A stretch of 14,050 nucleotides of DNA from NCBI GenBank assembly GCA_003523545.1, contig DQAM01000250.1, forward strand, positions 5,093 to 19,142, given 5' to 3'. Source of the stretch: Dysgonomonas sp. GTDB lineage: Bacteria; Bacteroidota; Bacteroidia; Bacteroidales; Dysgonomonadaceae. Below the pieces are notes generated by a model that was given only the letters and a program-made list of their open reading frames with translations, was not told the DNA's origin and did no database searches. This document shows, piece after piece, positions 5,388 through 13,276 of the stretch (the stretch's first letter is position 1; every line of letters starts with the position of its first letter). A program made the position numbers and the translations under genes.

Positions 5388-7751
5388 ATGAATAGATATA
5401 CCCATATACAGCTTTTATTTACTCTTGTTTTCCTGCTATTTGTATCGTGCAATAAAACGGACGGTACATTAGCGGAAGACAATACCGCGACGGATTTGTC
5501 GCTGAATGCCTATGTAAATCCTTTTGTCGGTACATCCGGATTCGGGAATGTATATCCGGGCTCGCAGATTCCTTTCGGAGGGATACAGATAAGCCCCGAT
5601 ACCGACCGTGATTATTACGATGCGGCGTCCGGTTATAAATATGACCATATGACGATTATGGGATTCAGCCTGACGCACCTTAGCGGGACAGGTATCCCGG
5701 ATTTAGGGGATTTCCTGTTTATCCCAGGCACAGGAACCAAAAAGTTTGTCGCCGGTACACACGATAATCCCGACGAAGGATACCGCTCACGTTACAGCCA
5801 TGACAAAGAGTGGGCATCGCCTAATTACTACGGTGTCGATTTAATTGATTACGGAGTAAAAGCGGAGGTGACATCGGCTATGCGTTCGGGTATCCTTAAA
5901 TTTACTTTCCCTCAGTCGGACAGTTCCTTTGTGATGCTGGATATGGACCATGTGCAATGGTTCAAAACTGCATGGTCGCAACTGAGAATAGAAAATGATT
6001 CCGTTATATCCGGCTTTAAGCTGGTGAATGGATGGGGACCGGAAAGGTATGTATATTTTGTGGCGGAATTTTCGAAGCCGTTTGCCCGTTCGGGGATTGT
6101 GCAGGATGGCAAGCCTGTGATATATGACACCAAACGTTTTCGTAGTGACAGGATAGCTTACGGCAATAAAATAATGGGATGGTTTGACTTCGAAACTAAG
6201 GCTAACGAAGAGATTGAAGTGAAAGTGGCCATATCCTCTACCGGAACTTCGGGAGCTTATGCGAATATCAAAGAGTTGGATAATAAGGATTTTGAAACGG
6301 TAAAAGCCGACGGTGAAAAATTATGGGCGAAGGAATTCGGAAAGTTCAAAGTAAAAGGAACAAAAGAGCAGATGGAAACATTCTATACTTCTGTTTACCA
6401 TGCTTCTATTCATCCGTTTGTGTACGAAGATGTGGATGGTAAATACAGGGGCCACGATTCGAATGTACATAATACGGATGGCAAATTTACCAATTATACG
6501 GTCTTCTCTTTGTGGGATACATACAGGGCGCATCATCCGCTATTGAACCTTGTTAATCCGGAACGAAATGCCGATATGATTAACTCGATGCTGGCCCATT
6601 ATGACCAAAGCGTTGAGCATATGCTGCCTATATGGTCATTCTATGGAAATGAAACCTGGTGTATGATAGGGTATCACGGAGTATCCGTTATAGCCGATGC
6701 CATTGTGAAAGATATCAAAGGTTTCGATACCGAGCGTGCTTATCAGGCAATCAGGAAAACAGCTATGAATCCGAATTACGATTGTTTACCCGAATATGCG
6801 CAAAACGGCTGGGTGCCTTTCGATAAGGAACGCGAATCGGTGTCGAAGACCCTCGAATATGCTTATGACGATTATGCAATTGCCATGGCGGCAAAGAAAC
6901 TGGGAAAGGAAGAAGACTATGCATACTTCCTGAACCGTTCATTGGCATATCAGAACCTGATTGACCCGGAAACTAAATTTATGAGGGGACGCGATATGCA
7001 GGGTAACTGGCGTACTCCGTTCGATGCTATTGCATATACAGGACCCGGTTCTGTACATGGATGGGGAGATATTACGGAAGGTTTTACGTATCAGTATACT
7101 TGGTATGTGCCACAAGATGTTCAGGGATATATCAATGAAATGGGAGAAGAAACTTTTATTCAAAGACTCGATGATATGTTTACCATGGAATTGCCGGATG
7201 ATATACCCGGAGCTCATGATATACAGGGACGTATCGGGGCGTACTGGCATGGTAACGAGCCTTGTCATCAGATATTGTATCTCTACAATTATGTCAGACA
7301 ACCCTGGAAAGGACAGGAAAAAATCCGTTATGTATTAGATACTTTTTACGGGAATACACCGGATGCATTGAGCGGAAACGACGATTGCGGACAGATGTCG
7401 GCATGGTACATATTCAATTGTATGGGCTTCTACCCTACCTGTCCGTCCAGTAATATATATGCAATAGGTTCGCCGGGATTGGAAGCTGTGGAAATGACAC
7501 TCGGAAATGGTAAAAAAATAGCTGTCACTACCGAAAATTATAGCAAGCAGAATGTATATATCCAGTCGATAACCTTGAACGGAAAGAATTACAACAAGAC
7601 ATATATTACTTATGACGATATTAAAAACGGTGCGGATATAAAATTCGTATTAGGAAGCAATCCGAATCCAGCCTGGGGTACATCCGATGAATCGGTTGCA
7701 CCGTCCCTTTCGAAAAAGGGAGAAACACTCCGTTATGAAAAGAAACAATAA
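5388..7751 (+). CDS. GH92 exo-alpha-mannosidase 2, lipoprotein (HLSGTG type)
   Basis: A second full-length GH92 enzyme (787 residues), the closest paralogue in the window to the one before it. Its N-terminus differs: a hydrophobic stretch ending FVSC (Cys21) is a lipoprotein signal, so it is membrane-anchored, perhaps at the cell surface. Motifs in order: YVNPFVGT (42-49), HLSGTG (97-102), LWDTYRAHHP, WCMIGYH, the candidate general acid Glu564 in TEGFTYQYTW, HGNEPCHQ, and GNDDCGQMSAWY with Asn664-Asp665-Asp666. The acid loop is distinctive: the usual EGN-aromatic is EGFTY, preceded by a Gly-rich insertion (GPGSVHGWGD) absent from enzyme 1. It has neither alpha-1,2 marker, so its linkage or substrate size preference probably differs from the third enzyme. 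Start chosen at ATG 5388 because the lipoprotein signal follows at once. Family certain; cell-surface exposure and linkage are inferred. Confidence 0.96.
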   Translation: MNRYTHIQLLFTLVFLLFVSCNKTDGTLAEDNTATDLSLNAYVNPFVGTSGFGNVYPGSQIPFGGIQISPDTDRDYYDAASGYKYDHMTIMGFSLTHLSGTGIPDLGDFLFIPGTGTKKFVAGTHDNPDEGYRSRYSHDKEWASPNYYGVDLIDYGVKAEVTSAMRSGILKFTFPQSDSSFVMLDMDHVQWFKTAWSQLRIENDSVISGFKLVNGWGPERYVYFVAEFSKPFARSGIVQDGKPVIYDTKRFRSDRIAYGNKIMGWFDFETKANEEIEVKVAISSTGTSGAYANIKELDNKDFETVKADGEKLWAKEFGKFKVKGTKEQMETFYTSVYHASIHPFVYEDVDGKYRGHDSNVHNTDGKFTNYTVFSLWDTYRAHHPLLNLVNPERNADMINSMLAHYDQSVEHMLPIWSFYGNETWCMIGYHGVSVIADAIVKDIKGFDTERAYQAIRKTAMNPNYDCLPEYAQNGWVPFDKERESVSKTLEYAYDDYAIAMAAKKLGKEEDYAYFLNRSLAYQNLIDPETKFMRGRDMQGNWRTPFDAIAYTGPGSVHGWGDITEGFTYQYTWYVPQDVQGYINEMGEETFIQRLDDMFTMELPDDIPGAHDIQGRIGAYWHGNEPCHQILYLYNYVRQPWKGQEKIRYVLDTFYGNTPDALSGNDDCGQMSAWYIFNCMGFYPTCPSSNIYAIGSPGLEAVEMTLGNGKKIAVTTENYSKQNVYIQSITLNGKNYNKTYITYDDIKNGADIKFVLGSNPNPAWGTSDESVAPSLSKKGETLRYEKKQ

Positions 7752-7773
7752 CTGCAAAAAAATATACTATATC

Positions 7774-10047
7774 ATGAAAAAGATTCAAATCCTTATTCTA
7801 GGCTGTCTGTTGAGCGTATTAGGTTATGCGCAGAAGATGGAGCCGGTAGACTATGTGAATCCATTGGTAGGAACATTATCCAAAATTTCTTTATCGACAG
7901 GAAATACCTATCCGGCAATAGCCATGCCGTGGGGTATGAACTTCTGGATGCCTCAAACAGGAAAAATGGGTGACGGATGGGCATATGTTTATACGGAAGA
8001 TAAAATCCGCGGCTTTAAACAAACTCATCAACCCAGTCCATGGATAAACGATTACGGTCAATTCGCCATCATGCCTGTGACCGGCAAAGTCGTATTCGAC
8101 CAGGATAATCGTGCGAGCTGGTTTTCACATAAGGCTGAGGTGGCAAAACCATATTATTATAAAGTATATCTGGCAGACCACGATGTAGTGACAGAGATTA
8201 CACCGACAGAACGTGCCGCAATGTTCCGTTTTACATTTCCCGAAGACGATTCGTATGTAATCGTGGATGCGTTGGACAGGGGTTCATATGTAAAGATTAT
8301 ACCCGAAGAAAATAAGATTATCGGATATACTACCCGCAACAGCGGCGGTGTACCAAAGAACTTCAAAAACTATTTTGTGGTTGTTTTCGACAAGCCGTTT
8401 ACATATAAAGCGGTTGTAGGCAACAATGAAATAAGAAGGGGAGATACCGAAGCGCAGGAAAACCATACAGGTGCTGTTATAGGTTTTAAAACCAAACGTG
8501 GTGAAAAAGTACACGCCAGAGTGGCATCCTCTTTTATCAGTCCCGAACAGGCAGAATTGAATCTGAAAGAGGTAGGAAACGATTCTTTCGACCAGATAGC
8601 ACAGAAAGGAAGGAGTGTATGGAATCAGGTTTTAGGACGTATCGAGGTAGAAGATGACAATATCGATAATCTCCGCACATTCTATTCCTGCCTTTATCGT
8701 TCCGTATTATTCCCCCGAAGCTTCTATGAAATCGATGCTCAGGGAAAAGTAATGCACTATAGTCCGTATAACGGTGAAGTACTTCCGGGCTATATGTTTA
8801 CCGACACAGGATTCTGGGATACGTTCCGCTGCCTCTTCCCATTCCTTAATCTGATGTACCCCGATATGAACGTAAAAATGCAGGAAGGATTAGCCAATAC
8901 TTATAAGGAAAGCGGATTCTTACCGGAATGGGCAAGCCCGGGACACAGAGGATGTATGGTAGGTAATAATTCTGCGTCGGTTGTCGCAGATGCTTATCTG
9001 AAAGGATTGAGAGGTTATGATATCGAAACACTCTGGGAGGCTGTCAAGCATGGAGCGAATGCGGTTCATCCACGGGTAAGTTCGACCGGGCGTTTGGGTT
9101 GGGAATATTACAATAAATTGGGGTATGTACCTTATGATGTAAAAATCAATGAGAGTGCCGCACGTACATTGGAATATGCGTATGATGACTGGTGTATTTA
9201 TGAATTAGGCAAAAAACTCGGAAAACCCGAGAGTGAACTGGCTCAGTATAAGAAAAATGCCATGAACTATAAGAATCTATTCGACCCGGAACACAAGTTG
9301 ATGCGGGGAAAGAACGAAGACGGCAAATTCCAGTCGCCTTTCAATCCGCTGAAGTGGGGAGATGCTTTCACCGAAGGGAACAGCTGGCACTATACATGGT
9401 CGGTATTTCATGACCCGCAAGGTTTGATAGATTTGATGGGAGGAAAAGCGGGATTCAACCAGATGATGGATTCGGTGTTCAATGTACCGCCTTTGTTCGA
9501 CGAAAGTTATTACGGTGGTGTGATCCATGAAATACGTGAAATGCAGATTATGAACATGGGTAATTATGCACACGGCAACCAGCCGATCCAGCACATGATT
9601 TATCTGTACAACTGGTCGGGAGAACCTTGGAAAGCTCAATACTGGCTGCGTGAGGTTATGGGCAAGCTATATTCGGCTACCCCTGACGGATATTGCGGTG
9701 ATGAGGATAACGGACAGACTTCGGCCTGGTATGTATTCTCGGCTCTAGGCTTCTATCCGGTTTGTCCGGGTACGGATGAATATATACTGGGATCACCCTT
9801 GTTTAAAAAAGTGACACTCAATCTTTCCAACGGCAAGCGGGTTTCGATTAAAGCAGACAATAATAATATAGATAACAGATACGTACAGTCTATGACGGTG
9901 AACGGGAAGAACCATTCGAAGAATTACCTGAGTCACCAAACCTTAATGGAAGGAGCTAAAATCAACTTCAAGATGGCTCCACAAGCAAATAAAAACAGAG
10001 GTACGCAACAATCGGATGCTCCCTACTCGTTTTCGAATGAAAAATAA
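7774..10047 (+). CDS. GH92 exo-alpha-mannosidase 3, predicted alpha-1,2-specific
   Basis: Full-length GH92 enzyme (757 residues from ATG 7774). I chose this start because a standard signal peptide (MKKIQILIL..., cleavage near GYAQ, 18-20) follows directly; the frame is open further upstream, with ATG at 7735, but that only adds a polar extension overlapping the previous gene. It belongs to another GH92 branch: THQPSPW (84-90) in place of HLSGTG, FWDTFRCLFP, EGNSWHY with candidate acid Glu534, and GDEDNGQTSAWY with Asp643/Asp645. These match, offset by one, Glu533, Asp642 and Asp644 of the characterised BT3990. His585-Glu586 and Trp90 likewise match the His584-Glu585 and Trp88 that I recall as BT3990's alpha-1,2 determinants. 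HGNEP is HGNQP here (Gln603). No lipobox at the expected place, so periplasmic. It should trim outer alpha-1,2-mannose before the other two act. Specificity is a prediction. Confidence 0.95.
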   Translation: MKKIQILILGCLLSVLGYAQKMEPVDYVNPLVGTLSKISLSTGNTYPAIAMPWGMNFWMPQTGKMGDGWAYVYTEDKIRGFKQTHQPSPWINDYGQFAIMPVTGKVVFDQDNRASWFSHKAEVAKPYYYKVYLADHDVVTEITPTERAAMFRFTFPEDDSYVIVDALDRGSYVKIIPEENKIIGYTTRNSGGVPKNFKNYFVVVFDKPFTYKAVVGNNEIRRGDTEAQENHTGAVIGFKTKRGEKVHARVASSFISPEQAELNLKEVGNDSFDQIAQKGRSVWNQVLGRIEVEDDNIDNLRTFYSCLYRSVLFPRSFYEIDAQGKVMHYSPYNGEVLPGYMFTDTGFWDTFRCLFPFLNLMYPDMNVKMQEGLANTYKESGFLPEWASPGHRGCMVGNNSASVVADAYLKGLRGYDIETLWEAVKHGANAVHPRVSSTGRLGWEYYNKLGYVPYDVKINESAARTLEYAYDDWCIYELGKKLGKPESELAQYKKNAMNYKNLFDPEHKLMRGKNEDGKFQSPFNPLKWGDAFTEGNSWHYTWSVFHDPQGLIDLMGGKAGFNQMMDSVFNVPPLFDESYYGGVIHEIREMQIMNMGNYAHGNQPIQHMIYLYNWSGEPWKAQYWLREVMGKLYSATPDGYCGDEDNGQTSAWYVFSALGFYPVCPGTDEYILGSPLFKKVTLNLSNGKRVSIKADNNNIDNRYVQSMTVNGKNHSKNYLSHQTLMEGAKINFKMAPQANKNRGTQQSDAPYSFSNEK

Positions 10048-10059
10048 ATAGACCAATGT

Positions 10060-10079
10060 TAACCACTATTAATAACCAC
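10060..10079. repeat. TAACCAC direct repeat in the susC-like leader
   Basis: TAACCAC occurs at 10060-10066 and 10073-10079, a 13-base period, within the 46-base gap before the SusC-like gene. This is the largest gap in the operon. It has no clear promoter or terminator. The A/C-rich leader may assist translation of the highly expressed transporter, but that is a guess. Confidence 0.3.
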
Positions 10080-10093
10080 AAAACATTTAACTT

Positions 10094-13000
10094 ATGAGAA
10101 AAGAGAAGATTAGACAAAAGAATTGTTCTATAAAATCGTGGACAATATCTTTTATTCTTTTGTTTTTCTGCGGAAATGTTCTTTATGCAAATAATGATAC
10201 ATCCGTACAGGAAGTGAAACAATCTCCCGGAAATATATCGGGAACGATTGTCGATAAAAAAAGTAATGAGCCGTTGATAGGCGTAAGCGTAAAAGTGAAG
10301 GATGCAACGGTGGGTACAGTCTCCGACATTAACGGGAGTTTTTCCCTCAATGCTCCCGTGGGCAGTACACTTGTATTTTCGTATGTAGGATATGCAACCC
10401 AAACTATTGTAGTTAATTCTCAGGCTGCGTTAAATATAGCGATGCAGGAAAATACAGAATTGATGGACGAGGTTGTTATTGTAGGATATGGTGTTACAAA
10501 AAAAGCATCGTTGACATCAGCCATTGCCAACATCAAAGGTGACGATATTTCTAAAAATCCTGTTGCGAACATCTCCAATACATTGGCTGGACGTGTTGCC
10601 GGGATAATGGCTAGGCAAGCCGGAGGAGAACCGGGTGAAGATGGTTCTACGATTTATATTAGAGGTCGTGCTACCAATGGGAAAAAAACTGCACCATTAG
10701 TTGTCATAGATGGAATCCCACGTGAAAATTATTCACAATTGGATCCAAGCAGTATAGAGAGTATTACCGTATTAAAAGATGCTGCGGCTGTTGCTCCCTA
10801 TGGATTGGGTGGCGCCAATGGTGTATTATTGGTAACAACTAAGAAAGGAAAAACAGGTGCACCTACCATTAATTACAATGGTTATATCGGATTCCAGAAC
10901 CCGACGCGTATGGCGGAAATGGTCAATTCTTACGAATATGCATTGATGATGAACGAAGGTGCCCGTAATAGCGGGATGAGTAATATGCCGTTCTCGGAAG
11001 AAGAAGTTGCCAATTATAAAAAGACTGTGGACGGTGCAGGAGGAGCACATGCGGACAGATGGCTAAGCAGCAGGGGGGTAAGGGATATTATCCAGTACAA
11101 CCGTCCCATAACCAACCATAGCCTTGAAATTTCAGGAGGTACTGATAAGGTTAATTATTATATGTCATTAGCTTACCTCTCTCAGAAAGGACAATTTAAG
11201 ACTACCGATTTGAAACGTTATAATGTCCAATCCAGACTCGATGTCCAGGCAACAAATACGACTAAAGTATCGCTTTCGTTATCGGGGTATGTAATGGATC
11301 AAAATTATCCGGCATGGTCTGCAGAACGTATCATGTATTTCACTACCCGGACTCCGCCCACACACGCAATTGAATATTCCAACGGATTGTGGGGAAATTA
11401 CATGGGTAATTCACCAGTTGGAGCGATCGAGCACAGCGGATATGAAAAAAACGATATCACACAGATATATACAACGATAGAAGTAGAGCAGCAATTACCT
11501 TTCCTGAAAGGTCTGAGTATAAAAGGTGTAGCTAGCTATGACCCTCGTTCTAAATTTAATAAGAAATGGAGTACACCTATTCTTTCTTATGTTCCTGATT
11601 ATTCTACAGACCCGATTACATTTAATGAGACATACAATGGAAGTTCATCGTCTCTCAATGAAGGAAATGAATACGATAAGCGATTTACATATCAGGCATA
11701 TATAAATTATAAAAATACATTTAACGGATTACACGATGTGTCTGTTCTTGGTGTGGCAGAACGCTCAGAAAGAAAATTCAGATGGAATAAACTCGGACGT
11801 TCTGATTACCCTGTAGATATCGACGAAATAAATTTCGGAGGTTCAGCAGCCGGACAAATGACTAATGAAGGCTCTTCTTCTCAAGAAGCTCAGGTAGGTT
11901 TTGTGTATCGTCTTAGTTATGCTTATGCAGGAAAATATATCACTGAAATAGCGGGAAGGTACGATGGTAGCTACTATTTTGCACAGGGTAAAAAATGGGC
12001 ATTCTTTCCTTCTTTCTCTTTGGCATGGAATATTGCGGAGGAAAATTTTGTCAGAAATAGAATGCCTTACTTGAATCAGCTAAAATTGAGAGCTTCTTAT
12101 GGAGAATCCGGAAATCTGGCCGGAGATGCATATCAATATATGTCAGGATATGGTATATATAGTAATTCTGCTTATTTCGGTGGAGCTACAACAGGGATAA
12201 ATGAAAAGAAGCAAGCTAACCCGGAAATAACCTGGGAAAAAGCGAAGAAATTCGATGTCGGTGTAGATGCTTTATTGTGGAATGGAAAACTGTCTGTAAC
12301 AGCAGATTATTTTTATGAAACCAGGGATAATATGTTGATGGCACCTACGGCTATAGTTCCCGTCGAATATGGGATTGAATTACCCGAAGTAAACGGTGGA
12401 AAAATGAGTAACCGCGGTTTTGACCTTGCTTTGGGTAGTAATTTCAGTATAGGTAAAGACTGGAATATCGACCTCAGAGGTACTTTGACATATGCAAAGA
12501 ATAAACTGGAAAGAGTATATGAAACCGGAGCAACATATGACAATCCGAACAGACGCAGGACCGGACGCCCGCTCGATACTTATTTCGGATATGAGGCAAT
12601 CGGATATTTTTCGGAAGAGGATTTTGATTCCAATGGTAAGTTGAAAGAGGGAATCGCTTCTATCAAAGATGCCCAGGTAGCTCCCGGTGATATAAAATAT
12701 CAGGATATAAGTGGGCCTGACGGAGTGCCCGACGGTATAATCGATTCTAATGATGAAACTGTAATCGGACGCCCTAAAAACAATCCACAACTTATGTTTG
12801 GTTTTTCACCTACCATTACATGGAAAGGCATCGACTTCAGTATGTTGCTGCAGGGTGCCGGATTGTACGATTCTTACCTGTGGGGTACAGCAATCAGTCC
12901 TTTCGACGATCAAAGTTCTGCAACTAAGCTGATGTTTGAAGACCACTGGACACCGGAGAATAGAAATGCGACGTATCCGAGGGTGACAATGCAGCCTTTA

Positions 13001-13264
13001 TCACACAATACAAGGCAATCGTCTCATTGGGTGAGGGATATGACATATCTGCGGCTCAAAAATATTGAAGTGGGATATACACTTCCGAGAGAATGGACAA
13101 GTAAAGCAGCTATGAGCAAAGTGAGAATTTATTTTTCGGGACAGAATCTATGGACATGGACTCCTAACATGAAAGAAAAATTAGACCCCGAAGCAGGCGA
13201 TACCAACGGATGGTACTACTATCAGCAATCAGTATTCTCTTTCGGCGCGAATATCACATTTTAA
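10094..13264 (+). CDS. SusC-like TonB-dependent outer-membrane glycan transporter
   Basis: This protein imports oligosaccharides through the outer membrane, powered by TonB-ExbBD, with the SusD-like protein encoded next as its lid. Its 1056 residues are normal for SusC. Order: signal peptide with a long basic start (cleavage near LYA, about 32), a carboxypeptidase-regulatory-like domain at about 46-120 (GTIVDKKSNEPLIGVSVKVK, then SYVGYATQTI), the TonB box EVVIVGYG (126-133), the plug (RVAGIMARQAGG, IYIRG, VVIDGIP, SITVLKDAAA, ANGVLLVTTKKGK) to about 253, and a beta-barrel ending in SFGANITF with the terminal Phe typical of outer-membrane proteins. The plug reads APYGLGGANGV where many SusC proteins have IYGSRAANGV; both forms exist in the family. 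It sits 46 bases after the third mannosidase and 12 before the SusD-like gene. Cargo is probably mannose-containing glycan, inferred from the neighbours. Confidence 0.98.
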   Translation: MRKEKIRQKNCSIKSWTISFILLFFCGNVLYANNDTSVQEVKQSPGNISGTIVDKKSNEPLIGVSVKVKDATVGTVSDINGSFSLNAPVGSTLVFSYVGYATQTIVVNSQAALNIAMQENTELMDEVVIVGYGVTKKASLTSAIANIKGDDISKNPVANISNTLAGRVAGIMARQAGGEPGEDGSTIYIRGRATNGKKTAPLVVIDGIPRENYSQLDPSSIESITVLKDAAAVAPYGLGGANGVLLVTTKKGKTGAPTINYNGYIGFQNPTRMAEMVNSYEYALMMNEGARNSGMSNMPFSEEEVANYKKTVDGAGGAHADRWLSSRGVRDIIQYNRPITNHSLEISGGTDKVNYYMSLAYLSQKGQFKTTDLKRYNVQSRLDVQATNTTKVSLSLSGYVMDQNYPAWSAERIMYFTTRTPPTHAIEYSNGLWGNYMGNSPVGAIEHSGYEKNDITQIYTTIEVEQQLPFLKGLSIKGVASYDPRSKFNKKWSTPILSYVPDYSTDPITFNETYNGSSSSLNEGNEYDKRFTYQAYINYKNTFNGLHDVSVLGVAERSERKFRWNKLGRSDYPVDIDEINFGGSAAGQMTNEGSSSQEAQVGFVYRLSYAYAGKYITEIAGRYDGSYYFAQGKKWAFFPSFSLAWNIAEENFVRNRMPYLNQLKLRASYGESGNLAGDAYQYMSGYGIYSNSAYFGGATTGINEKKQANPEITWEKAKKFDVGVDALLWNGKLSVTADYFYETRDNMLMAPTAIVPVEYGIELPEVNGGKMSNRGFDLALGSNFSIGKDWNIDLRGTLTYAKNKLERVYETGATYDNPNRRRTGRPLDTYFGYEAIGYFSEEDFDSNGKLKEGIASIKDAQVAPGDIKYQDISGPDGVPDGIIDSNDETVIGRPKNNPQLMFGFSPTITWKGIDFSMLLQGAGLYDSYLWGTAISPFDDQSSATKLMFEDHWTPENRNATYPRVTMQPLSHNTRQSSHWVRDMTYLRLKNIEVGYTLPREWTSKAAMSKVRIYFSGQNLWTWTPNMKEKLDPEAGDTNGWYYYQQSVFSFGANITF

Positions 13265-13276
13265 TAATCTTAAAAA

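Noticed and set aside
7024..7338. Plus-strand out-of-frame ORF inside the second GH92
   Set aside because: It overlaps highly conserved GH92 motifs in another frame, with no start signal or protein-like composition.
7687..7773. Longer N-terminus for the third GH92 (upstream starts at 7687 or ATG 7735)
   Set aside because: It would add a basic, polar extension overlapping the end of the previous gene and bury the signal peptide; ATG 7774 gives a standard signal and in-register catalytic numbering.
7774..7840. Possible lipobox ILGC (Cys11) in the third GH92
   Set aside because: It lies within the hydrophobic core, too close to the start, and hydrophobic residues continue to a normal signal peptidase I site at GYAQ.
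9968..10402. Minus-strand open frame of 144 codons across the end of the third GH92 and the start of the SusC-like gene
   Set aside because: It has no recognisable domain or start context and lies opposite two clear genes; it is a shadow.
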